Source of the DNA: DUPQ01 sp964563155
GTDB lineage: Bacteria > Bacillota > Clostridia > DUPQ01
Assembly: GCA_964563155.1 (NCBI GenBank)
Contig: CAZLVL010000031.1
Location: 1-9,605, forward strand
Direction of reading: 5' to 3'
DNA length: 9,605 nucleotides
Positions within the stretch are counted from its first letter, which is position 1. Each line of letters starts with the position of its first letter. This document shows, in pieces, positions 1-7,623 of the stretch. Both the position numbers and the translations under genes were made by a program. Below the pieces are notes generated by a model that did not search any database, had not been told where the DNA came from, and saw nothing but the letters and a program-made list of their open reading frames with translations.

Positions 1-232
1 GAACAAGACGGTCTCTTAGTCTAGTTAGTGATTTAAGCGAGTAAGCATGGTAAAACCCTATTCTTGCCTCATTAGATTCTTGGAGAGAATGAAAGAAAGA
101 TAGTAATTGGTTGAATCCGTCCTTATCAGTCGGAAAAACGAACTTAGGGACAACATTTTGAGTTGCTGCTGAAATAGTGCAGCAATCGTGTTTATACTTT
201 GAAATATCAATTCTAACAAAGTATCTGGACAT
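1..232 (-). pseudogene. IS110-family transposase, N-terminal part with internal deletion, cut by the window edge
   Basis: Reading the - strand from an ATG at 232-230 gives 77 stop-free codons to the edge. The protein opens MSRYFVRIDISKYKHDC, the typical start of an IS110 DEDD transposase; Asp9 is the expected first catalytic acid of the RuvC-like domain. A PTDKDGF stretch near residues 36-42 matches the region where family members have 'N...GF..L'. After residues IGFY (about 58-61) the family should continue with the Glu-containing 'LEATGHY' segment and the rest of the catalytic domain. Instead the frame jumps to SLKSLTRLRDRLV, which resembles the segment that follows the catalytic domain. 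I infer an in-frame deletion of several tens of codons, removing at least the second catalytic acid, so the enzyme should be dead. The assignment rests on remembered family patterns, but the overall match is clear. Confidence 0.75.
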
Positions 233-430
233 GGGGCATTTCCTAATATTAAGATTGGGCACTGCTGCCTTCCACAGGAACTCCGGTTATGTAATCACGT
301 AAATGTAAACGTCAAGCGCTAACAAACTTATTAACAGTAAAAGCCGTGAAACTGTGGTCTGAGTCATCTCCTACCAGTCAAAGTTGTAGTAAAATAGAAA
401 CAGATCCACAGTGCCAGTTTAAATATAATA
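233..430 (-). ncRNA. IS110 left-end non-coding region, candidate bridge RNA locus
   Basis: This stretch lies directly upstream of the IS110-type transposase start and has no credible coding frame. In IS110-group elements the long non-coding left end encodes the bridge RNA that pairs with donor and target DNA. A strong hairpin is visible: ACTGTGGTCTG at 351-361 pairs with CAGATCCACAGT at 401-412, with one bulged T at 405. It encloses a structured 39-nt interior in which CTAC (371-374) can pair with GTAG (386-389). A stem with internal loops fits the general architecture of these RNAs, but I cannot identify guide loops or the element boundary, since IS110-group elements lack terminal inverted repeats. 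The 430 limit is a guess. Confidence 0.35.
424..429 (+). promoter_or_regulatory. Possible -10 box for the five-gene cluster
   Basis: A perfect TATAAT lies about 90 nt before the first gene of the cluster. No good -35 box occurs at the usual 16-18 nt upstream (the bases there read CAGATC). It may therefore be chance in AT-rich DNA, or an extended or activator-dependent promoter. It sits at or near the presumed outer edge of the IS110 remnant, so the operon's promoter could derive partly from insertion-sequence DNA. Confidence 0.25.
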
Positions 431-462
431 AAAAAATGATTTGAGTAGCTAAAAAATTTAGT

Positions 463-501
463 GGAAAGGAAAATCCAATTACTCTCTAAGTCAATTGGAT
501 T
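463..501 (+). promoter_or_regulatory. Purine-rich SD followed by a 9-bp perfect hairpin before the first gene
   Basis: GGAAAGGA at 463-470 is the only good Shine-Dalgarno-like sequence upstream of the lipoprotein gene, but it lies 45 nt from the ATG at 516. Between them AATCCAATT (472-480) and AATTGGATT (493-501) form a perfect 9-bp inverted repeat with a 12-nt loop. Folding would bring the SD to within about 15 nt of the ATG. The alternative TTG start at 495 falls inside the 3' arm of the stem. Confidence 0.4.
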
Positions 502-515
502 ATACGAGATTAATC

Positions 516-2303
516 ATGAAAAGAAAGACCGTCAATCTAATTGTTCTTATTATCTTGATTGCTTTTATAACTACATCATGTAAAGATACATCGATACCGT
601 CACCTACGGAGGCTGTCCCATCCGAAAACATAAAAATGTCACCGTCACCTTCAGCATCTGAGGAGCCTGGTTTTGAAATTGTATATGAAAGCCCAGGTAT
701 AATCGATTATGAAAAAACATGGCCTGATAAAACCGTTTTGGTATGGGCGCATTCGGATTGGATATTATTGGCTGCTTCTTTTATTTATGTTCTAGTTGAC
801 CCTGATGTCTCTTTGCAAATGCTAAGAAACAAATATAGTTATGGGATGACAAATGATATTATTGTAAGATATAATAACCATCTTGTTGCAAGTGGATGTG
901 ATTATGTAGTCAAATTTATAAGCGATATGAGATTTTTTGATCAAATAAAAAAAGATATTATAGGAAAGAAAATTAAATCTCCAGGCGAAGTTGCGTTATA
1001 CTATCAACCATGGTTGCGTGAGCTAAAAAGTGACAATGAGCAGGTTGATTTAGTATCACTTGGAGGGAGTATCTCTTATCAAGATTCGGATGAAGACAGT
1101 CCTACTTACGGTCAAATGCTAATTGCTAGTGAAAATCCTAAGATTGATGCTATTAAGGATTTGCTCGTTGCTGACATAACTGAATATCTTCTTGATGGGC
1201 AGGATACTAGATTATATGACTCAGTACCTGAATATATATGGAGCCTTACTGCCTTTGATAACAAAATATATGGAATTCATCCATCAGGTATTTTTGGCAG
1301 AAGAGCGCTTATTAAGTTCAATGAGTCGATAATGGCTGAGTTGGATCTTACGAAAGAGGATGTGGACTCATATGAAAAAATAAGTAAAGTACTAGATTAT
1401 GTTTATTCATTGAAAAAAGATGAAATTGATAATGGTAAATTTCAACTTATTGAAAACTCTATGAATGAGTCAGATTATCAGCTATATGGAGCAATCAGTA
1501 ATGATAAGAATAATATTTCATATAAATATGATAGCAAGGGGCATCCATATGCTCTTAATAAATATAAGGATCAACAATATGTTGAGTTTATGGAGTATAT
1601 GGCGATGTGGGCTTCCAAAGGATATTTTTCCGAAAGATATTTTGATATTAACTTCTATTCTGGACCGATTTTTGAAGCAATCAATGCGGGAGATTGGTTT
1701 ATGAAAGTAGGAGATGAGTACCTTACTTTAACTATGAAAGCCGATACCGTAAGTATCGTTATGAATGATTGGGTATTTCTGGATAATTTTTCAGACATGG
1801 TCTCGGTAGCATCGTGGTCTCAAAACAAGGATATGGCATATGATCTCTTATCTCGTTTGATGACCGACATAGACCTGTCTAATATTTTAGTTTACGGAGC
1901 TGAATATGATGATGTCCCTTCGGATGCACAGTTAATTGAAATAGGTGCCGATAAACGGGCAAATAATGATTCGGAAGTAAGTGCCAGTTCGATTTTAGTC
2001 ATACCGCAGAACAAACAGGAATTCACAGTTAATGAAAAGAAGCAAATATTTAACAATCTAAAACCACCTGCATATTTAAGATTTTCTCCAGATCTTTCAA
2101 AAATGGATTACGATACCGAAGAATTCAACAGGCTCATTTCTACAGCAGATAATTTATGGCATACCGATTCCGATAATTTCACTGTCCAACTTGCCCTTAT
2201 AAAAAATGAGCTAGACCTACTTGGTTATCAAGATTTCATTAATGAGATAAACAGTTTGTTAAGTGAATATATGAATGATTTCACTTATATGAAAAGTAAG
2301 TAA
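516..2303 (+). CDS. Extracellular solute-binding-protein-like lipoprotein
   Basis: The product is a 595-residue exported protein. MKRK is followed by a hydrophobic stretch (about 6-18) and TTSC, with Cys22 as the predicted lipidated residue. Thr at -3 is a slightly weak lipobox. A Pro/Ser-rich linker (about 25-52) then leads into a globular domain. The segment at about 215-258, with LYDSVPEY and then AFDNKIYGIHPSG, matches the pattern of sugar or oligosaccharide-type (family 1) ABC binding proteins ('..YDSLPEYVW....YDGKIYGIP'). The VASWSQNKDMAYDLLS region near 430-445 also fits that fold. It is longer than a usual binding protein. The ATG at 516 is chosen because the signal peptide starts there; an in-frame TTG at 495 would add seven residues. 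It is the first gene of a cluster ending in an ABC-2 exporter-type transporter rather than importer permeases, so its ligand and partner are unclear. Confidence 0.75.
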   Translation: MKRKTVNLIVLIILIAFITTSCKDTSIPSPTEAVPSENIKMSPSPSASEEPGFEIVYESPGIIDYEKTWPDKTVLVWAHSDWILLAASFIYVLVDPDVSLQMLRNKYSYGMTNDIIVRYNNHLVASGCDYVVKFISDMRFFDQIKKDIIGKKIKSPGEVALYYQPWLRELKSDNEQVDLVSLGGSISYQDSDEDSPTYGQMLIASENPKIDAIKDLLVADITEYLLDGQDTRLYDSVPEYIWSLTAFDNKIYGIHPSGIFGRRALIKFNESIMAELDLTKEDVDSYEKISKVLDYVYSLKKDEIDNGKFQLIENSMNESDYQLYGAISNDKNNISYKYDSKGHPYALNKYKDQQYVEFMEYMAMWASKGYFSERYFDINFYSGPIFEAINAGDWFMKVGDEYLTLTMKADTVSIVMNDWVFLDNFSDMVSVASWSQNKDMAYDLLSRLMTDIDLSNILVYGAEYDDVPSDAQLIEIGADKRANNDSEVSASSILVIPQNKQEFTVNEKKQIFNNLKPPAYLRFSPDLSKMDYDTEEFNRLISTADNLWHTDSDNFTVQLALIKNELDLLGYQDFINEINSLLSEYMNDFTYMKSK

Positions 2304-2317
2304 AGGAGATACGACAA

Positions 2318-2734
2318 ATGAAAAAAGCTAATAAGATACTATCCATAATTCTGCTTTTGACACTCCTTTTAACAACATATTTAGTTGGAGCGAACACGTC
2401 TGATATTTCATACAATGATATGGACCACATAGTGCAATGGAATGCAAAAATATCAATTTCACCTGATAAAAGATTTGTTATTGCATCTACGAAATTGGAT
2501 TTTGTAGATAAAACTGGCTTTCTTTACTGTGCAGTTAAATTGGAAGTTGTACAAAAAAATATCGAAACGGATGAAATATCGGTAATACAAAAAAGTATGG
2601 TAGCAGATTACAAGTCATACGGAGGCATAGTAGTTTTTGCAGATCCTGGATATATGATAGTATCTGTAAAAAGCTCTCATGAGGCTTATAACAAAGGGCA
2701 TACGCGAAATATAGAGTTGACATATGGGTATTGA
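2318..2734 (+). CDS. Small secreted protein, family unknown
   Basis: This is a 138-residue protein with a clear Sec signal peptide: MKKANK, then a hydrophobic run to about residue 23, with likely cleavage after VGA (residue 25). There is no lipobox cysteine, so it should be released or wall-associated. The mature part of about 113 residues alternates hydrophobic and polar residues, suggesting an all-beta domain, and has a single Cys in the FLYCAVKLEV segment. It ends in the aromatic tail LTYGY. A good AAGGAG at 2303-2308 overlaps the preceding stop and lies 9 nt before the ATG. The next gene overlaps or follows by 4 nt, so the two are probably translationally coupled. I do not recognise the family. 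Its size, export signal and position before a Cys/His-motif lipoprotein parallel the 7712-8101 gene, though sequence similarity is slight. Confidence 0.75.
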   Translation: MKKANKILSIILLLTLLLTTYLVGANTSDISYNDMDHIVQWNAKISISPDKRFVIASTKLDFVDKTGFLYCAVKLEVVQKNIETDEISVIQKSMVADYKSYGGIVVFADPGYMIVSVKSSHEAYNKGHTRNIELTYGY

Positions 2735-2738
2735 TAAA

Positions 2739-3941
2739 ATGAAAAATTGCAAAAAAAGCTATTGTATAAAGATATGTATTTTAATGATGTTACTGTGCAT
2801 CCTGTTGAGTGCATGCGACAACCGTGCAACTGTGGATAATGCCAATGACACACTATTTATTGAAGGCAATGGGATTGGAAAACAAGGTGTACTCTCGGTA
2901 GTTAGCGGTGTGATAACATATTTTGATTATGAAACTGGTAAAGGTACTGTTTTATGTACTCGTGCACAATGTATGCATGAATTGTATGACAAGGATACAA
3001 ACCCCAACCCTGAATGCCCTGCTGTTTCTCCCGATAAATCTCCAATTGTTACCGCATTTTTAGCAAATAATAATCTGTATTTTGCTACTGAAGGCCACAT
3101 AGATATGGAAACGGGAATTAGAGCTACAAAGCTTTATAAGGCTGATCTTGATGGTGAAAATAGGGTATATTTGGGTGAAGTAGTCTATGGATTTAGGACA
3201 TTTCGAAGTTATGTATATAAAAACTATATATTCGGACTTGTAAACAGCATAAAAGTTATAAGCGACGAAGAAGGTGTTGTCTCTTCTGAGTCTACCTTGC
3301 AAGCTGTTGCTTTAAATATTGATACTTTGGAAATAATTAATTTATCAGAACCTGATGAGGTAGAATCTGATTTACATGCATATGTCTATGACAATAAACT
3401 GTACTGTACCTTTCAGAAGTATGACAAAGAGGCACATGAGCAAAGTAAGGAGTTGAGGGTTTTTTCTTTAGATGACTTTTCTCTGGTCGATAGATTTAAG
3501 ACAACAGGCTTCTCAAATATAATATACTTAAAGGACCATATGTATTATTCCTATACACCTGACGGTGCTGACCATACTCAACTGTGTAAGCGAAATCTTA
3601 AAACAAATAAAGAAACAGTTTTACTTCTAATTGAAAACAGTGAAAATGTCACATGTGGGCTTTCTGATGTGACCGAGGATTATATGATCTATAGCCTCTT
3701 GTATTACGATAATGTAAATCCTGCTGAGGATAGGGGAAGTTTTGCATTTAATATGAAGGACAATAGTGTAAAGGAAGTTGATTTTGCATACTCGGGAATT
3801 TATGCCCGAGTGTATAAAGTTTTGGAAGATGATTATCTTCTACTTAGGTTTTTTGAAGAAGGGAAATCTGCTTATAGGTATATAAAAACAGAGGACTTCA
3901 TAAATAAATCTTTAGATTATGTTGAAGTAAGACCATTTTGA
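2739..3941 (+). CDS. Cys/His-motif lipoprotein with propeller-like repeats
   Basis: The product is 400 residues from the ATG at 2739; an in-frame ATG at 2724, overlapping the previous stop, would add five. The signal peptide ends in a canonical lipobox LLSAC with Cys26 lipidated, so it should be anchored on the outer face of the membrane. Near the start of the mature domain is Cys73-x4-Cys78-x-His80-x12-Cys93, reading LCTRAQCMH then ECPA. Short repeats follow, of the kind 'LY.ADLDGEN' (about 130-140), 'LYCTFQKYD' and 'MYYSYTPDG'. These are typical of beta-propeller blades, as in DUF5050-like proteins. The 8117-9259 gene shares the same motif and layout. Function is unknown; binding of a metal by the Cys/His cluster, or disulfide formation outside the cell, are possibilities. 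A strong GC hairpin occurs inside the coding sequence at 3790-3811. Confidence 0.75.
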   Translation: MKNCKKSYCIKICILMMLLCILLSACDNRATVDNANDTLFIEGNGIGKQGVLSVVSGVITYFDYETGKGTVLCTRAQCMHELYDKDTNPNPECPAVSPDKSPIVTAFLANNNLYFATEGHIDMETGIRATKLYKADLDGENRVYLGEVVYGFRTFRSYVYKNYIFGLVNSIKVISDEEGVVSSESTLQAVALNIDTLEIINLSEPDEVESDLHAYVYDNKLYCTFQKYDKEAHEQSKELRVFSLDDFSLVDRFKTTGFSNIIYLKDHMYYSYTPDGADHTQLCKRNLKTNKETVLLLIENSENVTCGLSDVTEDYMIYSLLYYDNVNPAEDRGSFAFNMKDNSVKEVDFAYSGIYARVYKVLEDDYLLLRFFEEGKSAYRYIKTEDFINKSLDYVEVRPF

Positions 3942-3962
3942 TAAAGAGGAAAAGAGCTAAAT

Positions 3963-4862
3963 ATGGAATTGACTATTAAGAATGTTAGTAAGAGTTATAA
4001 GGATGTTAAGGCGCTTAACAATTTTACAATTACACTCACAGATGGTGTTTATGGTTTGCTGGGTCCAAATGGGGCAGGTAAGACAACTCTTATAAGAATT
4101 ATTACGGATAACATGAAGGCTGATTCAGGCAGCATTACTTTTAATGGGAAAAACATAAAGGAGATGGGAAAAGATTATAGATCAGTTTTAGGTTATATGC
4201 CACAACACAATGCAACTTATAGCTCTTTTACACCAAAAGAGTTCTTATCCTATATAGGTTCACTAAAGGGTATGAAAAAAGAGGATATAGAAGTTCAAGT
4301 ACCTGCTTTATTAAAAAATGTAAATCTTTCTGAAGTTATGGATCGGAAGATTGGCACCTTTTCTGGTGGCATGAAGCAAAGGGTTATGTTGGCCCAGGCT
4401 CTCTTAGGTGATCCTAAGATTGTTGTTTTGGATGAACCAACTGCTGGACTAGACCCAAAAGAGCGAATACGTATTAGAAATCTAATATCTAGCTTTGCCA
4501 TGAATAGAATAGTAGTTATTGCAACTCATGTAGTTTCAGATGTGGAGTTTATTGCTAAAGAAATTGTATTGCTTAAAAAAGGTGAAATAGTACACCACGA
4601 TACTCCTAATACTTTAAGTAGGATGATTGAAGACAGGGTATATGAAATATATTCTGATATAGATAAGTTGGATGAAATATCTAAAAAGTTTGAAGTATCT
4701 AATATACAAAAGGGCTTAGACAGGTTGGCAATTAGAATCCTTCTTAGAGAAGACCAGAATGAAGATAGTTTGAAAAACTATGAACACAATGCTTTACGGG
4801 CCTCAGTAGAGGATGTGTATCTTCATGTATTTGATGAAGAAAGGGAGCATAGGGTAATATAG
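3963..4862 (+). CDS. ABC transporter ATP-binding protein (ABC-2 exporter type)
   Basis: This is a complete 299-residue ABC ATPase. Walker A GPNGAGKT is at residues 34-41, Q-loop Gln81 in GYMPQHN, signature FSGGMKQR at 133-140, Walker B VVLDEP at 154-159 followed by the D-loop AGLD, and switch His189 in ATHVVSD. The roughly 75-residue C-terminal extension after the nucleotide-binding core is usual for ATPases of drug, peptide or lantibiotic-type ABC-2 exporters. It should hydrolyse ATP in the cytoplasm as a homodimer docked to the permease encoded 2 nt downstream. The start is supported by AGAGGA at 3945-3950, 12 nt before the ATG, and by 21 nt after the previous stop. All catalytic motifs are intact. 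The substrate cannot be read from the sequence. Confidence 0.93.
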   Translation: MELTIKNVSKSYKDVKALNNFTITLTDGVYGLLGPNGAGKTTLIRIITDNMKADSGSITFNGKNIKEMGKDYRSVLGYMPQHNATYSSFTPKEFLSYIGSLKGMKKEDIEVQVPALLKNVNLSEVMDRKIGTFSGGMKQRVMLAQALLGDPKIVVLDEPTAGLDPKERIRIRNLISSFAMNRIVVIATHVVSDVEFIAKEIVLLKKGEIVHHDTPNTLSRMIEDRVYEIYSDIDKLDEISKKFEVSNIQKGLDRLAIRILLREDQNEDSLKNYEHNALRASVEDVYLHVFDEEREHRVI

Positions 4863-4867
4863 ATTTG
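4851..4867 (+). promoter_or_regulatory. Ribosome binding site and TTG start of the permease gene
   Basis: AGGG at 4851-4854 lies 10 nt before TTG 4865-4867, and GGGAG (4843-4847) is slightly further away. No ATG or GTG occurs near the start of the conserved N-terminus (KIFTFEFKKSF). The frame opens 2 nt after the ATPase stop, so TTG initiation by translational coupling is the best reading. Confidence 0.5.
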
Positions 4868-7216
4868 AAGATATTTACTTTTGAGTTTAAAAAAAGTTTT
4901 ACCGATAAAGCAACTCTCTTTTTCTTAATAGGGCTTATCATTATAAACCTAGCAGGTATATATGTTAATGAGTTATCTAATTTTGAATATGGCAGTGACT
5001 TTTCTGCTGTTAAAAAAATAGATAATGATTTAATGGCCATGTCTGATGAAGCTGCAATTTCTTATCTTACAGAACGGATAAGTGTATCCACTATTCTTTC
5101 TGTTATGCAAGTTTTTAAGGATGATACAGATTCTCCTATTTATAAAATAAATATGGATTCTTTGAAAAAAAGGTATCCTGACTATGATATTAAAAATATA
5201 ATATCTAATATTGATCCAATAGAATATTCCATATACACTCACCAAATTCATGCTGAGATAAAGTTGTTAAATACAAAACTAAAGGAAGCTGAGAGAACTT
5301 TTGAGTATAGTCATTATGTGGACAACATTATAGAAAAAGCTCAGCAGGTCTCGGACTCTCCTTTGTTTCAAACTAGTGAATTTGCTAAAAGAAATAATAA
5401 AAAAACTCTTGAAGATTATAGTTCTCTTAATGTTGGAAAGGTTGAATTCAACAGTTCAAAAGCCATAACCTCTAGTACCTCAAGCATGATTACTTTGGTT
5501 TTATCCATAATTATGGTTATGTTCTTTTGTATAAGAATTTTTGTAAAGGATAAAGAGAATAACACTATTGAGCTCTTTAAGACTATGAAGTATGGTAGGG
5601 CTTCTCTTATGGTGTCTAAATTGTTAACCTTATTTTTCTTAATCATAGTTGGTGGCCTTCTTTTAAACCTATCTTCTTTATTTGTCTCTTATTTAATTTA
5701 TGGCTTTGGTGATTTGTCAGCACCTATACAGACCATTGTAGGATTTACATCATCCATATATGAGGTTTCTGTCTTTCAATATCTTGTGCTATACAATCTT
5801 TTTAATATAATGACTCTTGTTCTTCTAGGGTTTTTGTTTATGCTTATCTTCATCATATTAAATAAGTCTTTGCACGGATATATTGGGATATTGGCTTTTA
5901 CTGGTGTAAGTATTGCTTTAAACTTAGCAATAGATCCAGTATCTTCTTTGAACCTATTAAAATACCTTAATATATATAATTTCTTAGCTTCATCCAACAT
6001 CATTAATAGATATCTAAATCTAAGCATGTTTGGCTATCCAATGGCCCTTAAAGATATTTTTTATGTAAGCACATTAATTGCCATTGGAATTACTTTTTTT
6101 GCTTGTGTAAGTATTTTTTCTAAGCAAAAAATTGGTGGACACTCTAGCAGTAAAAGAAATAGAATCTCTAAAAGAGAGAAAAAAGCAAAGGCAGGAATCT
6201 TAAGATATGAACTTTATAAAGCATTCATAATTAGTCCCACCCTAATAATTATGATTATTGTTCTTGCATTGCAGGTACTTTCCACAAAAGGCTCAGAGAC
6301 TGGGTTTGCTAATATAGAGGCTGCCTATTATGAGTATTATATGGATAAACTAAAAGGACCTATATCCGAAAGTAAAACTAAGTATTTACTAGGAGAAAAA
6401 GAAAGGGTAACAGAAGAAAAGCTTGTTTCTACCGACCCCAACAATACATATGCCAATCAATTAGTTGTCCTAGATTTGTTAATAAAAAAAGACATGGGAC
6501 TTAATAAACTATATGAGGATAAAATGGATAGCAAAAATAGTGAGAAATTATCCTTTATATATGAATTAGGATATGAAAGATTCCTCTTGAATAATTCAGA
6601 TGTTTTGCTTTTATCATTAATAACTGCTCTTCTTGCTGTTTTATCTATGACAAATATCTTTCTTTTTGAATATCGTGAGAACACCTATAACATAATTAAT
6701 GTGACAAAACATGGAAGGCAAAGGACCTTTTGGTACAAAATAGGGATAAAGATCTCTATGGCCTTTTTGATTATACTAATAACTTATACTCCCTTTGTGT
6801 ATAGAATCAAAGAAAATTATGGGCTCTCTTGCATTGATGCTCCTATAGCTAGCTTAGAAAGTTTTTCTCATATGCCAATTAATATTTCCATAGGGGGATA
6901 TCTTGTATCTGTCTTTATTGTAAAGGTCTTGGGGCTTGTTCTAGTTAGCTTCGTAATTTCCTTTTTAGCAAGTAAGTTTAAAAGCTTTATTATGACCCTT
7001 GTGGTTTCAACATTTATAGTAATTGTTCCATCGTTTTTATCATTTATTGGCTTGAAGGTTTTTGAGAGTATATTGTTCAATTCCTTTTTAATAGGAAATT
7101 CCCTTATAAGCTACCTGGGTAGTATTTACCCATATGCCTTATTCACCCTCCTACTATCTTTAGTTGCATTTAGCTTTTTATACATAGACTACAACAAGAT
7201 AAGTTTCACAAAATAA
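4865..7216 (+). CDS. Large ABC-2 type permease with two homologous halves
   Basis: This 783-residue membrane protein pairs with the ATPase just upstream. Half 1 has a membrane segment at about 17-36, a roughly 165-residue extracytoplasmic loop, and then segments near 205-227, 251-280, 303-333, 337-355 and 397-418. A basic cytoplasmic linker follows (about 419-443, KRNRISKREKKAK). Half 2 repeats the plan: a segment near 456-472, an external loop of about 105 residues, then segments near 579-601, 629-646, 680-703, 706-730 and 741-775. The halves share landmarks. FEFKKSFTDKATLFFLIGL at the N-terminus resembles RYELYKAFIISPTLIIMII (447-465), and KENNTIELFKTMKYGR (230-245) resembles RENTYNIINVTKHGR (604-618), the latter probably the cytoplasmic helix that contacts the ATPase. 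A single chain could therefore form the whole channel. Export of a peptide, lipid or drug is typical of the class; the substrate here is unknown. Confidence 0.85.
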   Translation: MKIFTFEFKKSFTDKATLFFLIGLIIINLAGIYVNELSNFEYGSDFSAVKKIDNDLMAMSDEAAISYLTERISVSTILSVMQVFKDDTDSPIYKINMDSLKKRYPDYDIKNIISNIDPIEYSIYTHQIHAEIKLLNTKLKEAERTFEYSHYVDNIIEKAQQVSDSPLFQTSEFAKRNNKKTLEDYSSLNVGKVEFNSSKAITSSTSSMITLVLSIIMVMFFCIRIFVKDKENNTIELFKTMKYGRASLMVSKLLTLFFLIIVGGLLLNLSSLFVSYLIYGFGDLSAPIQTIVGFTSSIYEVSVFQYLVLYNLFNIMTLVLLGFLFMLIFIILNKSLHGYIGILAFTGVSIALNLAIDPVSSLNLLKYLNIYNFLASSNIINRYLNLSMFGYPMALKDIFYVSTLIAIGITFFACVSIFSKQKIGGHSSSKRNRISKREKKAKAGILRYELYKAFIISPTLIIMIIVLALQVLSTKGSETGFANIEAAYYEYYMDKLKGPISESKTKYLLGEKERVTEEKLVSTDPNNTYANQLVVLDLLIKKDMGLNKLYEDKMDSKNSEKLSFIYELGYERFLLNNSDVLLLSLITALLAVLSMTNIFLFEYRENTYNIINVTKHGRQRTFWYKIGIKISMAFLIILITYTPFVYRIKENYGLSCIDAPIASLESFSHMPINISIGGYLVSVFIVKVLGLVLVSFVISFLASKFKSFIMTLVVSTFIVIVPSFLSFIGLKVFESILFNSFLIGNSLISYLGSIYPYALFTLLLSLVAFSFLYIDYNKISFTK

Positions 7217-7258
7217 AGTACTGGAAAATTTAAGTTGATACTATTAAGGATTTATAGG

Positions 7259-7283
7259 TGTCTTGGCAACCCCTTTTTAGACA
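7259..7283 (-). repeat. Probable terminal inverted repeat (one end) of an IS3-like element
   Basis: On the - strand the segment reads TGTCTAAAAAGG, continuing to end in CCAAGACA. It begins with TG and ends with CA, and lies about 40 bp beyond the stop of the transposase remnant, which is where the right end of an IS3-family element is expected. The opposite end is missing, so the repeat cannot be confirmed by pairing. Confidence 0.45.
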
Positions 7284-7320
7284 AATTTATTCCGAACATG
7301 AATAAATTTTCTAGCATTAC

Positions 7321-7458
7321 TTATACCTGTAATTCAAAGCTGTTTTTGCGTCTATATGCAACTGGTGACATATAGCCTAGGGACCTATGGGTTCTAGTAT
7401 TGTTGTAGCAGTAAATATACTCTGTAAGCGGCAATTTAAGGCAGGATTGTGTTTCGGT
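7321..7458 (-). pseudogene. IS3-like (DDE/rve) transposase, C-terminal remnant
   Basis: The - strand from 7458 to the TAA at 7323-7321 encodes about 45 residues containing EYIYCYNNTRTHRSLGYMSP followed by VAYRRKNSFELQV. The YNN-x(n)-HRSLGYMSPVAYR pattern is the characteristic tail of IS3-family transposases (IS150-like orfB), located after the catalytic Glu. An in-frame stop at 7461-7459 and unrelated sequence beyond it show that the catalytic domain is missing, so it is inactive. It lies between the five-gene cluster and the repeat-bounded cassette and marks an old insertion and deletion boundary. IS481 shares a similar tail and is an alternative. Confidence 0.7.
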
Positions 7459-7474
7459 TTAATTTGTAATTCAA

Positions 7475-7617
7475 GCTTAGAATTAACAGATGAAAGCTCC
7501 TTGACAACGGTAATACCAAATTATACTATGAAGCCACAGATAAACAGATTTTAAAAAGCCAGCATTATTGTTGATTAATATACAAGAAGATTTGCTATGG
7601 GAATTACATTGAAATGC
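7475..7617 (+). repeat. 143-bp direct repeat, copy 1
   Basis: This segment matches 9290-9432 with 3 substitutions (7491, 7579 and 7602 or their immediate neighbours) and no gaps. It begins GCTTAGAATTAACAGAT and ends ATTACATTGAAATGC. The ends show no terminal inverted repeat or target-site duplication, so it does not look like a transposable element. It starts a few bases beyond the IS3 remnant and carries a sigma-A-like promoter. It is best read as the shared upstream regulatory region of a duplicated cassette. Confidence 0.95.
7501..7529 (+). promoter_or_regulatory. Sigma-A-type promoter in repeat copy 1
   Basis: A perfect -35 box TTGACA (7501-7506) is followed after 17 nt by TACTAT (7524-7529); an overlapping TATACT (7522-7527) gives a 15-nt spacer. 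The core is unchanged in the second repeat copy. It would give a 5' leader of roughly 175 nt before the 7712 gene. Confidence 0.55.
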
Positions 7618-7623
7618 ATATTC

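Noticed and set aside
1..430. Group II intron domain I
   Set aside because: The + strand looked like structured intron RNA at first, but the - strand gives a clear IS110 transposase N-terminus, and no intron domain V or reverse transcriptase is present.
7217..7258. Rho-independent terminator after the permease gene
   Set aside because: No GC-rich stem followed by a T-run could be found between the stop and the IS3 remnant.
7475..7617. MITE or other small transposable element
   Set aside because: Neither repeat copy has terminal inverted repeats or target-site duplications, and both copies sit upstream of the same gene family, which fits cassette duplication better.
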